Source of the DNA: Candidatus Zixiibacteriota bacterium
Lineage (GTDB): Bacteria; Zixibacteria; MSB-5A5; GN15; FEB-12
Assembly: GCA_034003725.1 (NCBI GenBank)
Contig: JAVEYB010000007.1
Location: 1-64,000 of the forward strand
Direction of reading: 5' to 3'
DNA length: 64,000 bases
The notes under the pieces are model-generated. The model was not told the origin of the DNA, made no database searches, and was given only the letters and a program-made list of their open reading frames with translations. How positions within the stretch are numbered: position 1 is the stretch's first letter; every line of letters begins with the position of its first letter. Positions 53,091-61,798 of the stretch are shown piece after piece. The position numbers were made by a program, and so were the translations under genes.

Positions 53091-53904
53091 TGTCCTCCTC
53101 CTCGACAAACAAGGTATCGGGTATGGGGGTATTGATTTCAGGATTCCGGTAGTATTCCTGACCGGCAAATGACACACCGAACAACAACGCCGCCTTGCCC
53201 TTGCCGGATATTTCGAATCGCTGCGGCAGCCAGATACCATCCGCGGTCGGGCGCTGCACGAGTGTCATGTCGAGCCTGTTGAGCTTGAACATGGTCTTTT
53301 TGACCAGTTTCGCCGGCGAAAAATCTACCTGCACCAGATGAAATGACTCGCTGTCGAAGTACCACGTACCGTTCAACAGTGTGTCCGCTTTCTCACCGGC
53401 CTCGACCTGAAAGACATGGCAGTGGTAATCTCCCGATGGTTCGTCCTGGGTGCCTCGGTACGTGATCGTATACAAGGTCCGCATCTCAGGAAAGAACGGC
53501 TTGACCATCGGATAGGAGATGTCGAATGCTTTGCGGCTCTTCTTCTTTTTTCTCCGATCCTCTTCGGCTTTGCGGAGTTCATCGTCGCTTTTCAGTTCGT
53601 TGTCCTTATAGTACGCCAGGTACTCCTCATGAAAGAGGACCGTGTCAGGCAGATACTTGAGGTATATTTTCTTGTCGAACCGCTCTTTCTCCACAAAACC
53701 CTGATCGTCCTTCATCTCGCCTTCAGCATAGACGACGTCAAACGTAACGGTCGACAGGGCATTGCGCTGATCGAAATGGACATCAAGAATGCGCTGAATC
53801 AGTGCATCGGTATCGACGCCTGAACCATTTTGTGAATGCAGGGTAGTCAGCATTGACAGAACAGCACACGCGACAAGCGCCGCACATATGAGCATGCGTT
53901 TCAT
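53083..53904 (-). CDS. Exported hypothetical protein, LolA-like fold suspected
   Basis: A 273-residue protein with a signal peptide (about 1-25). [29 protein letters not shown] and a run of amphipathic strands ([30 protein letters not shown]) recall outer-membrane lipoprotein-sorting (LolA/LolB-like) folds. A lysine-rich segment ([11 protein letters not shown]) sits in the middle. The family assignment is tentative. It overlaps the upstream HEAT-cyclophilin gene by ATGA and the downstream kinase gene by eight bases, so it is inside a tightly coupled operon. Confidence 0.7.
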   Translation of the reverse strand: MKRMLICAALVACAVLSMLTTLHSQNGSGVDTDALIQRILDVHFDQRNALSTVTFDVVYAEGEMKDDQGFVEKERFDKKIYLKYLPDTVLFHEEYLAYYKDNELKSDDELRKAEEDRRKKKKSRKAFDISYPMVKPFFPEMRTLYTITYRGTQDEPSGDYHCHVFQVEAGEKADTLLNGTWYFDSESFHLVQVDFSPAKLVKKTMFKLNRLDMTLVQRPTADGIWLPQRFEISGKGKAALLFGVSFAGQEYYRNPEINTPIPDTLFVEEEDND

Positions 53905-55907
53905 TTCGGTCCCTCTTGGATGATGACAGACTGGATGACGTCGCCGCGTTTGATGCGATCGACGACATCCATACCTTCGACTACCTGCCCGAATACCGTA
54001 TACCGGGCTTCGAGGTGCGGTTGAGGCAGGAAACAGATGAAAAACTGCGAGCCCCCGGTGTCTTTACCCGACGTTGCCATACCGACCGAGCCGCGGCGGA
54101 ACGGTTCGTCGGAATCCTCGTTGCGGATCGCCCAGTCCGGGCCGCCCCATCCGTCGCCGCGCGGGTCGCCTCCCTGTGCAACAAACCCCGGAATAACCCG
54201 GTGGAACTGCAAGCCGTTGTAGAATTCCGAGCGTGCCAGTTCGATGAAATTGAGGACGGTGATCGGCGCGACGTCAAAGTACAACTCGATATCAACCTCG
54301 CCGTGATCAGTTACGATGATAGCGTGCGGATTCAGGCGATACTTCTGCAGCGCTTTCAGCACATCGGCTTCGCTGAGTTGCGCCTTGATCGGGGTTATCT
54401 GGTGGTCACGATCTTCCCCGACGACGGTTTTGTATACCCTCGCCGCTTCCATCCGCACGACGTACGACGGGTCAAGAATTCCGGCAATCAGGATCTGCAT
54501 TGCGATGGTATCCTCACCGGGGACCGGACCGAACAGATCACCGGTGACGTCGACTATACCACGGCGAAGTTCGTCCGCGGAACCCGCCGGATCGGCGATC
54601 ATTGTCCGCAAAACCGAAAGGTACTTTCTGAGCTTTCCGGCACGAATGGATTCCAGTCCCATGTACTTGACGACATAATCAGGGTCATTGAGGGCTTCGT
54701 TGATATAATGCTCGGTGTTGCTGATATCGACCTTTACCAGTTGTTCGTAGGCTGCAACGCGCACGAGCGGATCCGGGTGTTCAAACAGCCCGCCGAGCCG
54801 ACTCTGCACCCCGACGCCGCCGATCAGGCCGTACCCCCTGGCCACTGCCGCCTGCACGACCGGGTCCGGCTGGTCGTTGCGCAGCGAGTCAAGCAGCGCA
54901 ATGGCACCGTCACCCTCTGCCTTCGCCAGGAACTCCGCCACTGCGGCTGTGACATAGGGCGACGAGAATCGAGAGAGCACGCGTCGCACGTCATCAGTCG
55001 ACTTTTCTTCAACGCGAACTGCGCCAAGGGCAGCCAGCAAGTCGAGGACCAGCTTTTCGTCTTGTTCCTGACTGAGGCGGCGATAAAGCGCCTCGTATGA
55101 CTTTCGGGAGTCGATGCGGCCGAGCCCGCTAATCGCCTGCGACACGACATGCAGATTCGCGTCGTTAAGGGCAATCGCATGATAGTGCTCGGCGCGTTCT
55201 GCCTTCATCGTCGAGAGAGCCCGAAGACACAGCGAGCGAATATAGGGATCGGGGTCGGAGAGGTTCTCGATATAGATCTGTTCCCCTTCGGGCAGCCCCA
55301 GTCGGGCGAGCGCATACAGGGCCGCCTCGCGGACCGACAGATCCTGCTCGATTCGATAGTGTGCCGCCAGCGCCGATCCTTTGTATTTCGCCCGCATATG
55401 AAACAGCGCATAACACGCCGCTTCGCGCACCTCAGGCGCCGGGTGCGTGAGGAATGTCTCCAGAAGATCGGCTGTGGTCGACATCGAGGAATCCGCCAGC
55501 CGCCCGGCTGATTCCACAGCAGCCGACGTGACCGCGACCGGGAAGTCCCATGTCTTGTCCAACAGCTGGTCGGCATACCGCTGCTGGCCGGTCAGGCCGA
55601 TTCCAAATGCAGCCGCGCGGGCCACAATCATGGCGCTGTCATCGAGCATGTCGAAGAGCAACCCCGCGCTCTTGGAGTCGGCGGTGCGACCGATCGCCAG
55701 CGCCGCCTGACGGCGTACATCACCATGCGGCGAATTCAGGTACGGTCCGAGTTCGGCGCTGCTGACCCGCGTATCGCCCATGTGAATGACCCGCGCCTCA
55801 AGCTCCTGGGGCGTACGGTCTCTGAGCGTATCATAAAAATAGTATCCCAGAACGGCCAGGACGAGCAGGCCGAGGAAAACCGCGACTATTTGACGTGTTC
55901 CTGACAT
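53901..55907 (-). CDS. HEAT-repeat peptidyl-prolyl cis-trans isomerase (cyclophilin)
   Basis: A 668-residue protein. An N-terminal membrane anchor (about 6-27) is followed by ten or more HEAT-type repeats (about 55-500, each with DPxxxVRxxAxxAL-like units such as HPAPEVREAACYALF) and a C-terminal cyclophilin domain (about 510-668). The latter shows VDIELYFDVAPITVLNFIELA, FHRVIPGFVAQGGDPRGDGWGG and TGGSQFFICFLPQPHLEARYTVFG, including the catalytic Arg and the Gln/Phe pocket residues. It likely folds extracytoplasmic proteins while the HEAT arm binds partners. First gene of a five-gene operon. Promoter TTGACG-N17-TAGATT lies 11 bases upstream of the ATG. Confidence 0.92.
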   Translation of the reverse strand: MSGTRQIVAVFLGLLVLAVLGYYFYDTLRDRTPQELEARVIHMGDTRVSSAELGPYLNSPHGDVRRQAALAIGRTADSKSAGLLFDMLDDSAMIVARAAAFGIGLTGQQRYADQLLDKTWDFPVAVTSAAVESAGRLADSSMSTTADLLETFLTHPAPEVREAACYALFHMRAKYKGSALAAHYRIEQDLSVREAALYALARLGLPEGEQIYIENLSDPDPYIRSLCLRALSTMKAERAEHYHAIALNDANLHVVSQAISGLGRIDSRKSYEALYRRLSQEQDEKLVLDLLAALGAVRVEEKSTDDVRRVLSRFSSPYVTAAVAEFLAKAEGDGAIALLDSLRNDQPDPVVQAAVARGYGLIGGVGVQSRLGGLFEHPDPLVRVAAYEQLVKVDISNTEHYINEALNDPDYVVKYMGLESIRAGKLRKYLSVLRTMIADPAGSADELRRGIVDVTGDLFGPVPGEDTIAMQILIAGILDPSYVVRMEAARVYKTVVGEDRDHQITPIKAQLSEADVLKALQKYRLNPHAIIVTDHGEVDIELYFDVAPITVLNFIELARSEFYNGLQFHRVIPGFVAQGGDPRGDGWGGPDWAIRNEDSDEPFRRGSVGMATSGKDTGGSQFFICFLPQPHLEARYTVFGQVVEGMDVVDRIKRGDVIQSVIIQEGPK

Positions 55908-55918
55908 AGCGAACGGGG

Positions 55919-55947
55919 AATCTACCTCCGGATCGAAGGAGCGTCAA
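55919..55947 (-). promoter_or_regulatory. Promoter TTGACG-N17-TAGATT of the HEAT-cyclophilin operon
   Basis: Minus strand: -35 at 55942-55947, -10 at 55919-55924, 11 bases to the ATG at 55907. The leader would be about 4-5 nt with no Shine-Dalgarno. Confidence 0.6.
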
Positions 55948-56324
55948 CCGTTTTGGCCGAACAGGTTGACAGTTGCACCTGCCGCGTTAAGCTAAGCCAT
56001 TGCGCTACAGAGTGGCAAACATAAAAACACCCCCGGTGGTCAGCCGGGGGTTGGTCTGATATACTGGGCCACTGTATCTCTGTTAGCCCGAGGATTACAG
56101 TGCAAACGCCGTGCCTTTGTCCGATTCTCTTGTGAAGGTCATCGTACTATTGTGACGGACAACTGATTACCGGCCGAACGCGGTTCGGCCTCATGCAACC
56201 ACCTGCAGTATTGTTCACTTATTGAACAGCCCGTTTCATGCATATCCTGAGACCGGCGGTGCCGGTCACTGCAGGTCGACCGCCCGGTTGCCTGCGCGAC
56301 ACCCTCGCGTGCTGTCGCGGTGTG
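55948..56324. other. Gene-free spacer with terminator
   Basis: No gene seen. It contains the terminator at 56023-56050 and short inverted repeats (GGCCGAACGCGGTTCGGCC near 56172-56190). A tRNA-like look near 55980-56015 does not hold up. Confidence 0.5.
56023..56050 (-). terminator. Rho-independent terminator of the HmuY operon
   Basis: Minus strand: stem CCCCCGG/CCGGGGG (56030-56036 and 56044-56050) followed by TG and five T residues, about 275 bases past the HmuY stop. Confidence 0.7.
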
Positions 56325-57395
56325 CTACTGCAACTCGGCCCATTTAAACGTGTAGTATCCGCTGGTCAGGCTGCCGTTGATATCAGCATACCAGCCAATG
56401 ATTTCCATTTTGTATACCGCGTCGGCCGACTTAATCAGATAGACGTGGCTCTTGCTGGTCAGGGTGTGAGTTGTGCCATCGTAATCGTACCACAGTTCAG
56501 AATCATCGGTCAGCGACCCGTTAAAAACGGAACCGATGAAGTCCGGAAACAACGCGGCAGTCGCCGGCACCGATGCAAACGAGGCGATATCGGTTTTGTC
56601 GGTCAACTCGGTGAATGCGGGAAAAACCGCGCACGAGCCGGCGCCGTTCGGCCCGCTGTTCTGCGCGATCTCGTACGAAGCAAATCGCAGATCCCATTCA
56701 GTCGAGGCTGTGGGGTTGGATGGCGTAACCTGCGTTCCGCTCGAGAAGTCGAAATACGCGATACCGCTGCCTACGGTGATTGATGCCGTCTGTACGGCGC
56801 CGCTGAGCGTGCGCGAGTTTGCGGTCGGTTGGTAGTAGTAGGAGATCCAGACTGTCCCCATGTTCGGCGGCGCGCCGGCACCCACCAATGAGTCGATCTG
56901 GAACTTTACGAAATTGTCACCCTCGGCGTCGACCATCGCATACACGTACCGGGTCATATCGAGCTGGTGCGTCACGAAGTTGTACGTGTAGAAGCTGTCG
57001 ATAATATAGCGCTGCGCATCTTCCTCCCAGCTCACGCCCGTGGTATCGGACAGGACGACATCGGCGAACGCCTTCGCCGTTCCCATGTCGTACCCGGCCA
57101 CACTCTCGGCGCCGGCGTCGCCGCCGTTCAGGTTGATATTCGAGCGCCGGAACATGATATCCCAGCCGGCCGCCTTGGTTTCGGAGAACGAGAAGGTCTT
57201 GGGTGTCGTGTGCGACGATGCGTTCAGGGTAGTGGTCCAGGTTCCGGTGGCGGCATCAAACACCGACGTATCCTGGAAGCCGGCAGATCCCGACGGTCCG
57301 GTCGGTCCGGATGCCGAATGGTCGTCATCGGAACACCCCGCCGCCAGTCCAAGTGCAGCGAGAGAGAAGCCAAAAAACAGCAGGATTCGTTTCAT
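56325..57395 (-). CDS. HmuY-family (heme-binding) lipoprotein
   Basis: A 356-residue lipoprotein (lipobox LAAGC, Cys21), with a Gly/Ser/Pro linker and an all-beta domain. GWDIMFRRSNINLNGGDAG (near 77) and TEWDLRFASYEIAQNSG are the paired HmuY blocks; the C-terminal KMEIIGWYADINGSLTSGYYTFKWAEL is the conserved HmuY ending. It follows a TonB receptor gene on the same strand, the arrangement of HmuR-HmuY in Bacteroidetes, where HmuY captures heme for the receptor. Axial His ligands are not obvious, and many HmuY homologs use Met or other residues. AAGGAG precedes the ATG. Confidence 0.85.
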   Translation of the reverse strand: MKRILLFFGFSLAALGLAAGCSDDDHSASGPTGPSGSAGFQDTSVFDAATGTWTTTLNASSHTTPKTFSFSETKAAGWDIMFRRSNINLNGGDAGAESVAGYDMGTAKAFADVVLSDTTGVSWEEDAQRYIIDSFYTYNFVTHQLDMTRYVYAMVDAEGDNFVKFQIDSLVGAGAPPNMGTVWISYYYQPTANSRTLSGAVQTASITVGSGIAYFDFSSGTQVTPSNPTASTEWDLRFASYEIAQNSGPNGAGSCAVFPAFTELTDKTDIASFASVPATAALFPDFIGSVFNGSLTDDSELWYDYDGTTHTLTSKSHVYLIKSADAVYKMEIIGWYADINGSLTSGYYTFKWAELQ

Positions 57396-57446
57396 CAGTT
57401 TGTACTCCTTACATGTGCGTGATAATTCAATTGCAGTAATACCGTC

Positions 57447-59735
57447 CTATCGTACCGCAAGGTCATATTTCAGTCCCGCAAACACCTGGAAACCCGGCCA
57501 GTAGCCGTAGGCGACGTCCGTCTGGTCGAGCAGGTTCTCCAGACGCAGGAACGTCTCAAGACTGCCGCTCCAGCGTTTGAACAGGTTGAGATTGAGAGTC
57601 GTACGAGATGGCGCGTAGTCGTCGAAAGCGCCTTCGTTGCCTCCAATGTTGGATCGTGCCACGAAGAGCTTGCGGCTGTGATAGTCCCCCCAGAAAGAGG
57701 CGCCCAGGCCCGTGCGCTCGTGGTACCCGGTCAGATAGAATTTAATGGTATGATCAGGTCGGTTGATGAGCTTGTTTCCGGTTTCGAAACGCGAGGTGTC
57801 GCCTGCGGGTCCGACTTCGAGCGAATCCGTATTCAAAACGACATTGTGCAGGTACGTATACGAGAAGGACAGGTCGATCGCATTAGAGAGACGCACGCGA
57901 GACTCCCACTCGATACCCTGCGTCACGGCCGCATTGATATTGCCATACACGTACCGCCCCCGCCAGTACCCGTCAGCGAAGTCCCGCAACTGGAAATCTA
58001 TGAGGTCCTCGAGGTGGTTGTAGTAGTAGGTCAGCCGGTGGAGGCCGATCACTCCGTAAGAGAGTTCGACCGAGAGCGCACTGTTCAGGGAGACTTCCTC
58101 GTTCAGATCGTTGGTGGCGCCGTCGTCGCCGAAGGGGACCAATCCCCCGTACACGACATACCCGGCCGCAGTGTGATCGAACACGAAGAATTGCTCTTTT
58201 ATGGACGGCGCGCGGAAGCCGTAACCGACCAGCCCGCGCACCCGGACGTGTGATACCGGTTCGTACATGATGTTGAACGACGGGTTCAGGTGATCGCCGA
58301 ACGAATTGTGACGTTCGTAACGGACGCCCGGCAGGACACTGAGGTTGCGGGTCGGCGCGAGCTCATACTGGAAGTACGCCCCGGCCGCCTGATCGGCCTC
58401 TGCCTCAGCGACAAGCTCGGTCGAGACGAGATCCTGATGCGTCAGCGACAGCCCAAACGTGGCGGTATGATGCGAACCGATCCGGTAGGTGCCGTGCGCC
58501 GACACCTCTGCGAAAACGTCCTCCGTATTCGACGTGTCCACCCAGTAACCGAGTGAATCATACTTGTCCCATGAGTGGTCGTAGTAGGTACCGTAGGCGC
58601 TCAGGTCGAGAGAAAACACGTCGCCGGCCAGAAAGCCAAGCCCGACCGACCCGCTGTACCGAGTATTGGTTTCGTCGTCATCGAAGGCCTTGAAAAGCGT
58701 ATCGCCGTGGGCGTTGAGGGCGCGTGCCTCCTCCTCTATCCAGTCCTTCTGCTCCCACATGACTCCACCCGAACCGGTAAGCGTCCATCGGTCGGACAAT
58801 CGCGCACGCATACGAGAATCGACGTTGATCCGATCGACGGCTTCGAGGCCGTTGGTGTGCCGGGTGGCCGGATCGAGATCGAATCCGCCGGTTGAGTAGA
58901 GTTTCCCACCAAGCGTGAGAGCGATATCCGGCGTTCCGTATGCAAATTCTGCCGATGGCTGGTAACTGGTGTGCGAGCCGTAGTCGGCATAGAATCGGCC
59001 CGACAGCGTGTTGAAGTCCGGGTTCTTTGTGATGATATTGATAACGCCCCCCATTGCATCCGAACCGTACAGTGTCGACCCGGTCCCCTTGACGACTTCG
59101 ATCTTCTTGACATTGGTCAGCGAGAACTGGCTCAGGTCGATCGAGCCTCGGACGCGACCCACGGCGCGCTCGCCGTCGATAAGCACCAGGACGCGCTCAC
59201 CGTCGATTCCGCGTATCTGTGCTCCCTGCCCGGAAAGGTCTTCCGACACCTGAACGCCGATCGCCGAGGAGAGCGCCTGATCGACTGTCGTTGCGCCGGT
59301 GCGCTCGAAATCGCGCTCCGAGATCACCTCCGTCTGTACCGGCACGTCCTTGAGCAGGTATGGCGACCTCGTGCCGGTTACGACGATGTCGTCGAGTACC
59401 CAGGGTTTCGGGTTCAACCTGATCTGGACGGGTGAAACTGACCCGTTACTCACCAACACCGCCACCGTGTCGCTGGCATCGTACGCGACGTGGGTAACCA
59501 CCAGCCGATAGCGACCGTCGAGCATATCCGGCATCGAGAACACACCGCGTTTATCGGAGACAAATGCGCGACCGGTTTCGACAATGCGGATGGTGGCGCC
59601 ATCGACGGGGTTGCCGGTCTCGTTGTCGAACACACGACCGGTCAACTCCCCGGAAGACACTGGAGCGCGCAGAAGGAACATCAAAATCCCGGCGGCACAC
59701 AGCCGGAGAGCGAAGTCAGCAGGCCGTAATTTCAT
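57447..59735 (-). CDS. TonB-dependent receptor, probable heme/iron uptake
   Basis: A 762-residue outer-membrane receptor. A signal peptide (about 1-29), a regulatory-like domain (LTGRVFDNETGNPVDGATI), a plug (VVTGTRSPYLLKDVPVQTEVIS, GAQIRGIDGERVLVLIDGERAVGR, VVKGTGSTLYGSDAMGGVINIIT) and a barrel are visible. The region VRYERHNSFGDHLNPSFN and GLVGYGFRAPSIKEQF contains the FRAP/NPNL-like motif typical of heme and vitamin receptors. The downstream HmuY-family gene (51-base gap) supports heme or iron as substrate. Its upstream region has no obvious Fur box. Confidence 0.92.
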   Translation of the reverse strand: MKLRPADFALRLCAAGILMFLLRAPVSSGELTGRVFDNETGNPVDGATIRIVETGRAFVSDKRGVFSMPDMLDGRYRLVVTHVAYDASDTVAVLVSNGSVSPVQIRLNPKPWVLDDIVVTGTRSPYLLKDVPVQTEVISERDFERTGATTVDQALSSAIGVQVSEDLSGQGAQIRGIDGERVLVLIDGERAVGRVRGSIDLSQFSLTNVKKIEVVKGTGSTLYGSDAMGGVINIITKNPDFNTLSGRFYADYGSHTSYQPSAEFAYGTPDIALTLGGKLYSTGGFDLDPATRHTNGLEAVDRINVDSRMRARLSDRWTLTGSGGVMWEQKDWIEEEARALNAHGDTLFKAFDDDETNTRYSGSVGLGFLAGDVFSLDLSAYGTYYDHSWDKYDSLGYWVDTSNTEDVFAEVSAHGTYRIGSHHTATFGLSLTHQDLVSTELVAEAEADQAAGAYFQYELAPTRNLSVLPGVRYERHNSFGDHLNPSFNIMYEPVSHVRVRGLVGYGFRAPSIKEQFFVFDHTAAGYVVYGGLVPFGDDGATNDLNEEVSLNSALSVELSYGVIGLHRLTYYYNHLEDLIDFQLRDFADGYWRGRYVYGNINAAVTQGIEWESRVRLSNAIDLSFSYTYLHNVVLNTDSLEVGPAGDTSRFETGNKLINRPDHTIKFYLTGYHERTGLGASFWGDYHSRKLFVARSNIGGNEGAFDDYAPSRTTLNLNLFKRWSGSLETFLRLENLLDQTDVAYGYWPGFQVFAGLKYDLAVR

Positions 59736-59892
59736 GCCGCCAAAAAAGCGATTTCGTAGACCGCTTGTGTCACTAATTTGTCATGCCGGGAGGGATTCTC
59801 ATGTTCGTTAAGTGATTGTCATAAAATGAAAACGGAGGAAGAAGAGATCAGTCGAAGAAGTGGCTACAGTTGAAATTCAAACTGCCGTTTGC

Positions 59893-60855
59893 TTATCCGT
59901 TCCTGCGAACCCGCTTGGCAGCTCGTTCCAGCGCTGGGCTCGTCAAGGCCCGCAAGCGCTCAGTCAGTCTCTTCAGCGAAGCGTCATCCAACTCCGCCAG
60001 CGTCCTGGCAAATGCTCCCGATTTCACCCGTCCATACGCATCCTGCATCCGACGCTTCACGGACCGGTCAATCACCGCCGGACCTACTTCCGCCGAACCG
60101 AGCCGGGCTGCCACCGAGATCCGCGCGAACATTCCCTCGATGCCGTACCGCTTGATCAGATCGACTATCAGGTCAAGCTGGTATGCCACTTCGAGCCAGG
60201 CGTGTTCCGGCTTGTGCCCGTTCTCGACCAGCACGTCGAACCCGGTTTTGATCAGCATCGCCAACCCTCCGCACAGCACGGTCTGTTCTCCGAACAGATC
60301 GCCGATCGCCTCGTGGTCAAACGTCGTTGCCACCAGGCGGGCCCGGTCGATACCGATACCCTCGGCCAGGGCGAAACAGGTGGAGCGGGCGTGTCCGCTG
60401 CGGTCCTGCTCCACCGCGTAAAACGCCGAAACCGACCGATCGCCGAGATATTTCTCCCGCACCGCCGTTCCCGGTGCATGCGGCGCAATCAGGACGACAT
60501 CGGCGTTCCCGGGAGCGCTCACCATCCCGAAATGAACCGACAGCCCGTGCAAAAACCAGAGGGTGACGTTTGCAGCCAGGTTGGGCGCGATGTCGGCTGC
60601 AAATACGCGTCCGTGGAGATGATCCGGAAAGGCAAACGCCACCACGCCGGCGTCGCGCACCGCGTCGGCCACAGATCGTATATCGGTAAGGCCGTCCGCA
60701 CGTGCCGTGGCGCGGGACTTGGAGCGGACCCGCAGCCCGACAATGACGCGAACGCCCGAATCCTGCAGATTCCGTGCTACCGCACGTCCCTGCGATCCGT
60801 AGCCGAGCACCGCGACCGCGGGCAGCGAGGGCTTTGACTTTCGTCGGGGAGACAT
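59893..60855 (-). CDS. Divergent ketol-acid reductoisomerase-like protein
   Basis: A 320-residue protein with the full KARI layout: NAD(P) fold VAVLGYGSQGRAVARNL (14-30), LRVRSKS cofactor loop, HGLSVHFG (103-110), then the knotted domain with GDLFGEQTVLCGG (185-197) and LEVAYQLDLIVDLI. Two positions differ from active IlvC: the catalytic Lys of APKGPG is His126, and the second metal Glu of the E-x-x-x-E pair (ECLHE) is Gln226. Asp186, Glu190 and Glu222 remain. No other branched-chain amino acid gene is nearby. It may be a KARI paralog with altered chemistry. The ATG at 60855 is leaderless (TATATT six bases upstream), and longer readings are rejected. Confidence 0.75.
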   Translation of the reverse strand: MSPRRKSKPSLPAVAVLGYGSQGRAVARNLQDSGVRVIVGLRVRSKSRATARADGLTDIRSVADAVRDAGVVAFAFPDHLHGRVFAADIAPNLAANVTLWFLHGLSVHFGMVSAPGNADVVLIAPHAPGTAVREKYLGDRSVSAFYAVEQDRSGHARSTCFALAEGIGIDRARLVATTFDHEAIGDLFGEQTVLCGGLAMLIKTGFDVLVENGHKPEHAWLEVAYQLDLIVDLIKRYGIEGMFARISVAARLGSAEVGPAVIDRSVKRRMQDAYGRVKSGAFARTLAELDDASLKRLTERLRALTSPALERAAKRVRRNG

Positions 60856-60861
60856 GGCGGG

Positions 60862-60890
60862 AATATAACTTGGGGTTTGACTTTTCACAA
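60862..60890 (-). promoter_or_regulatory. Promoter TTGTGA-N17-TATATT, leaderless, KARI-like gene
   Basis: Minus strand: -35 at 60885-60890, -10 at 60862-60867, six bases to the ATG at 60855. It overlaps the opposing promoter of nadC. Confidence 0.6.
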
Positions 60891-60905
60891 TGCCGCTGTT
60901 GTTTT
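60877..60905 (+). promoter_or_regulatory. Candidate nadC promoter TTGACT-N17-TGTTTT
   Basis: -35 TTGACT (60877-60882), 17 bases, TGTTTT (60900-60905), five bases, ATG 60911. The -10 box is weak, but spacing to the ATG matches the leaderless set. Confidence 0.35.
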
Positions 60906-60910
60906 GCGGT

Positions 60911-61798
60911 ATGGACCCCCAGTATGGACATGTGCTTGATCTGGTCAAAGCGGCTCTTGCCGAGGACATCGGCCCCGGCGATCTGACGTCGCTGGCCTGT
61001 CTTGAGCCGGACCCTGTCAAGGCGGGCGTGGTCGCCAAGTGCGACGGTGTGCTGTCGGGGATCGTTCCGTTCATGATGGCGTTTGAGATAGTGGATTCCG
61101 CGAATGTCGTGCGACCGATGATTCACGATGGCGACCCGTTCAAGAGCGGCGACATCGTAATCGAAGTCGACGGTTTCAATCAGACCGTGCTGGCCTCGGA
61201 ACGGGTCGCGCTCAATTTTCTCGGACGGTTGTCCGGGATTGCCACACTGACGCGACGTTTCGTCGATCGCCTCGGCAGTCACCCATGCACCATTCTCGAC
61301 ACGCGAAAAACCACGCCCGGCTGGCGGTGGCTGGAAAAAGCGGCCGTACGGCATGGCGGCGGCGGCAATCATCGCATGGGCCTGTACGACATGATACTTA
61401 TCAAGGACAACCATATCGCCTCCGCCGGGTCTATCACCCGTGCGGTTGATCTCACGCGCGAGTACCTCCACACACCGGATTTCCGCCTGCAATTCGACTG
61501 CAAAGCCGAACACATCCAGATTGAGGTCGAGGTAACTTCGGAATCCGAGCTCGTCGAGGCGCTCAACTGCGGCGTCACCCGGCTGCTGCTGGACAACCAG
61601 TCGATCGAGTCACTCGCATCGCTGGTGAAAAGAGCGCGGTCGATCAATCCCGAAGCGAAGCTTGAAGCGTCCGGCAATGTCTCGCTCGACACCGTCGCGG
61701 CTATCGCCGCCACCGGAGTAGACTACATTTCGGTCGGCGCCCTGACGCACTCGGCCCCGGTCGCGGATTTCTCCATGAAAGTCACGCCCGCCGTATGA
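60911..61798 (+). CDS. nadC: Nicotinate-nucleotide pyrophosphorylase (carboxylating)
   Basis: A 295-residue QPRTase that makes nicotinate mononucleotide from quinolinate and PRPP. LAEDIGPGDLTS (near 14) opens the protein; TRRFVDRL, ILDTRKTTPGWRWLEKAAVRHGGGGNHRMGLYDMILIKDNHI (about 130-172) holds the quinolinate and PRPP Arg/Lys/His residues; EVEVTSESELVEAL, LLLDNQS, EASGNVSLDTV and ISVGALTHS complete the barrel. All catalytic residues are present. The start may be 60911 or 60890; 60911 is chosen from promoter spacing and because homologs start close to the HVLDLV helix. It overlaps birA by ATGA. Confidence 0.95.
   Translation: MDPQYGHVLDLVKAALAEDIGPGDLTSLACLEPDPVKAGVVAKCDGVLSGIVPFMMAFEIVDSANVVRPMIHDGDPFKSGDIVIEVDGFNQTVLASERVALNFLGRLSGIATLTRRFVDRLGSHPCTILDTRKTTPGWRWLEKAAVRHGGGGNHRMGLYDMILIKDNHIASAGSITRAVDLTREYLHTPDFRLQFDCKAEHIQIEVEVTSESELVEALNCGVTRLLLDNQSIESLASLVKRARSINPEAKLEASGNVSLDTVAAIAATGVDYISVGALTHSAPVADFSMKVTPAV

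Noticed and set aside
55970-56020. Possible tRNA (TTAAGCTAAGCCATTGCGCTACAGAG)
   Set aside because: No T-loop GGTTCGAATCC or its complement, and no acceptor stem can be drawn on either strand.
59893-61074. Longer minus-strand reading of the KARI-like gene starting inside nadC
   Set aside because: The extra 73 residues are antisense to nadC and not KARI-like; a leaderless promoter marks the ATG at 60855.
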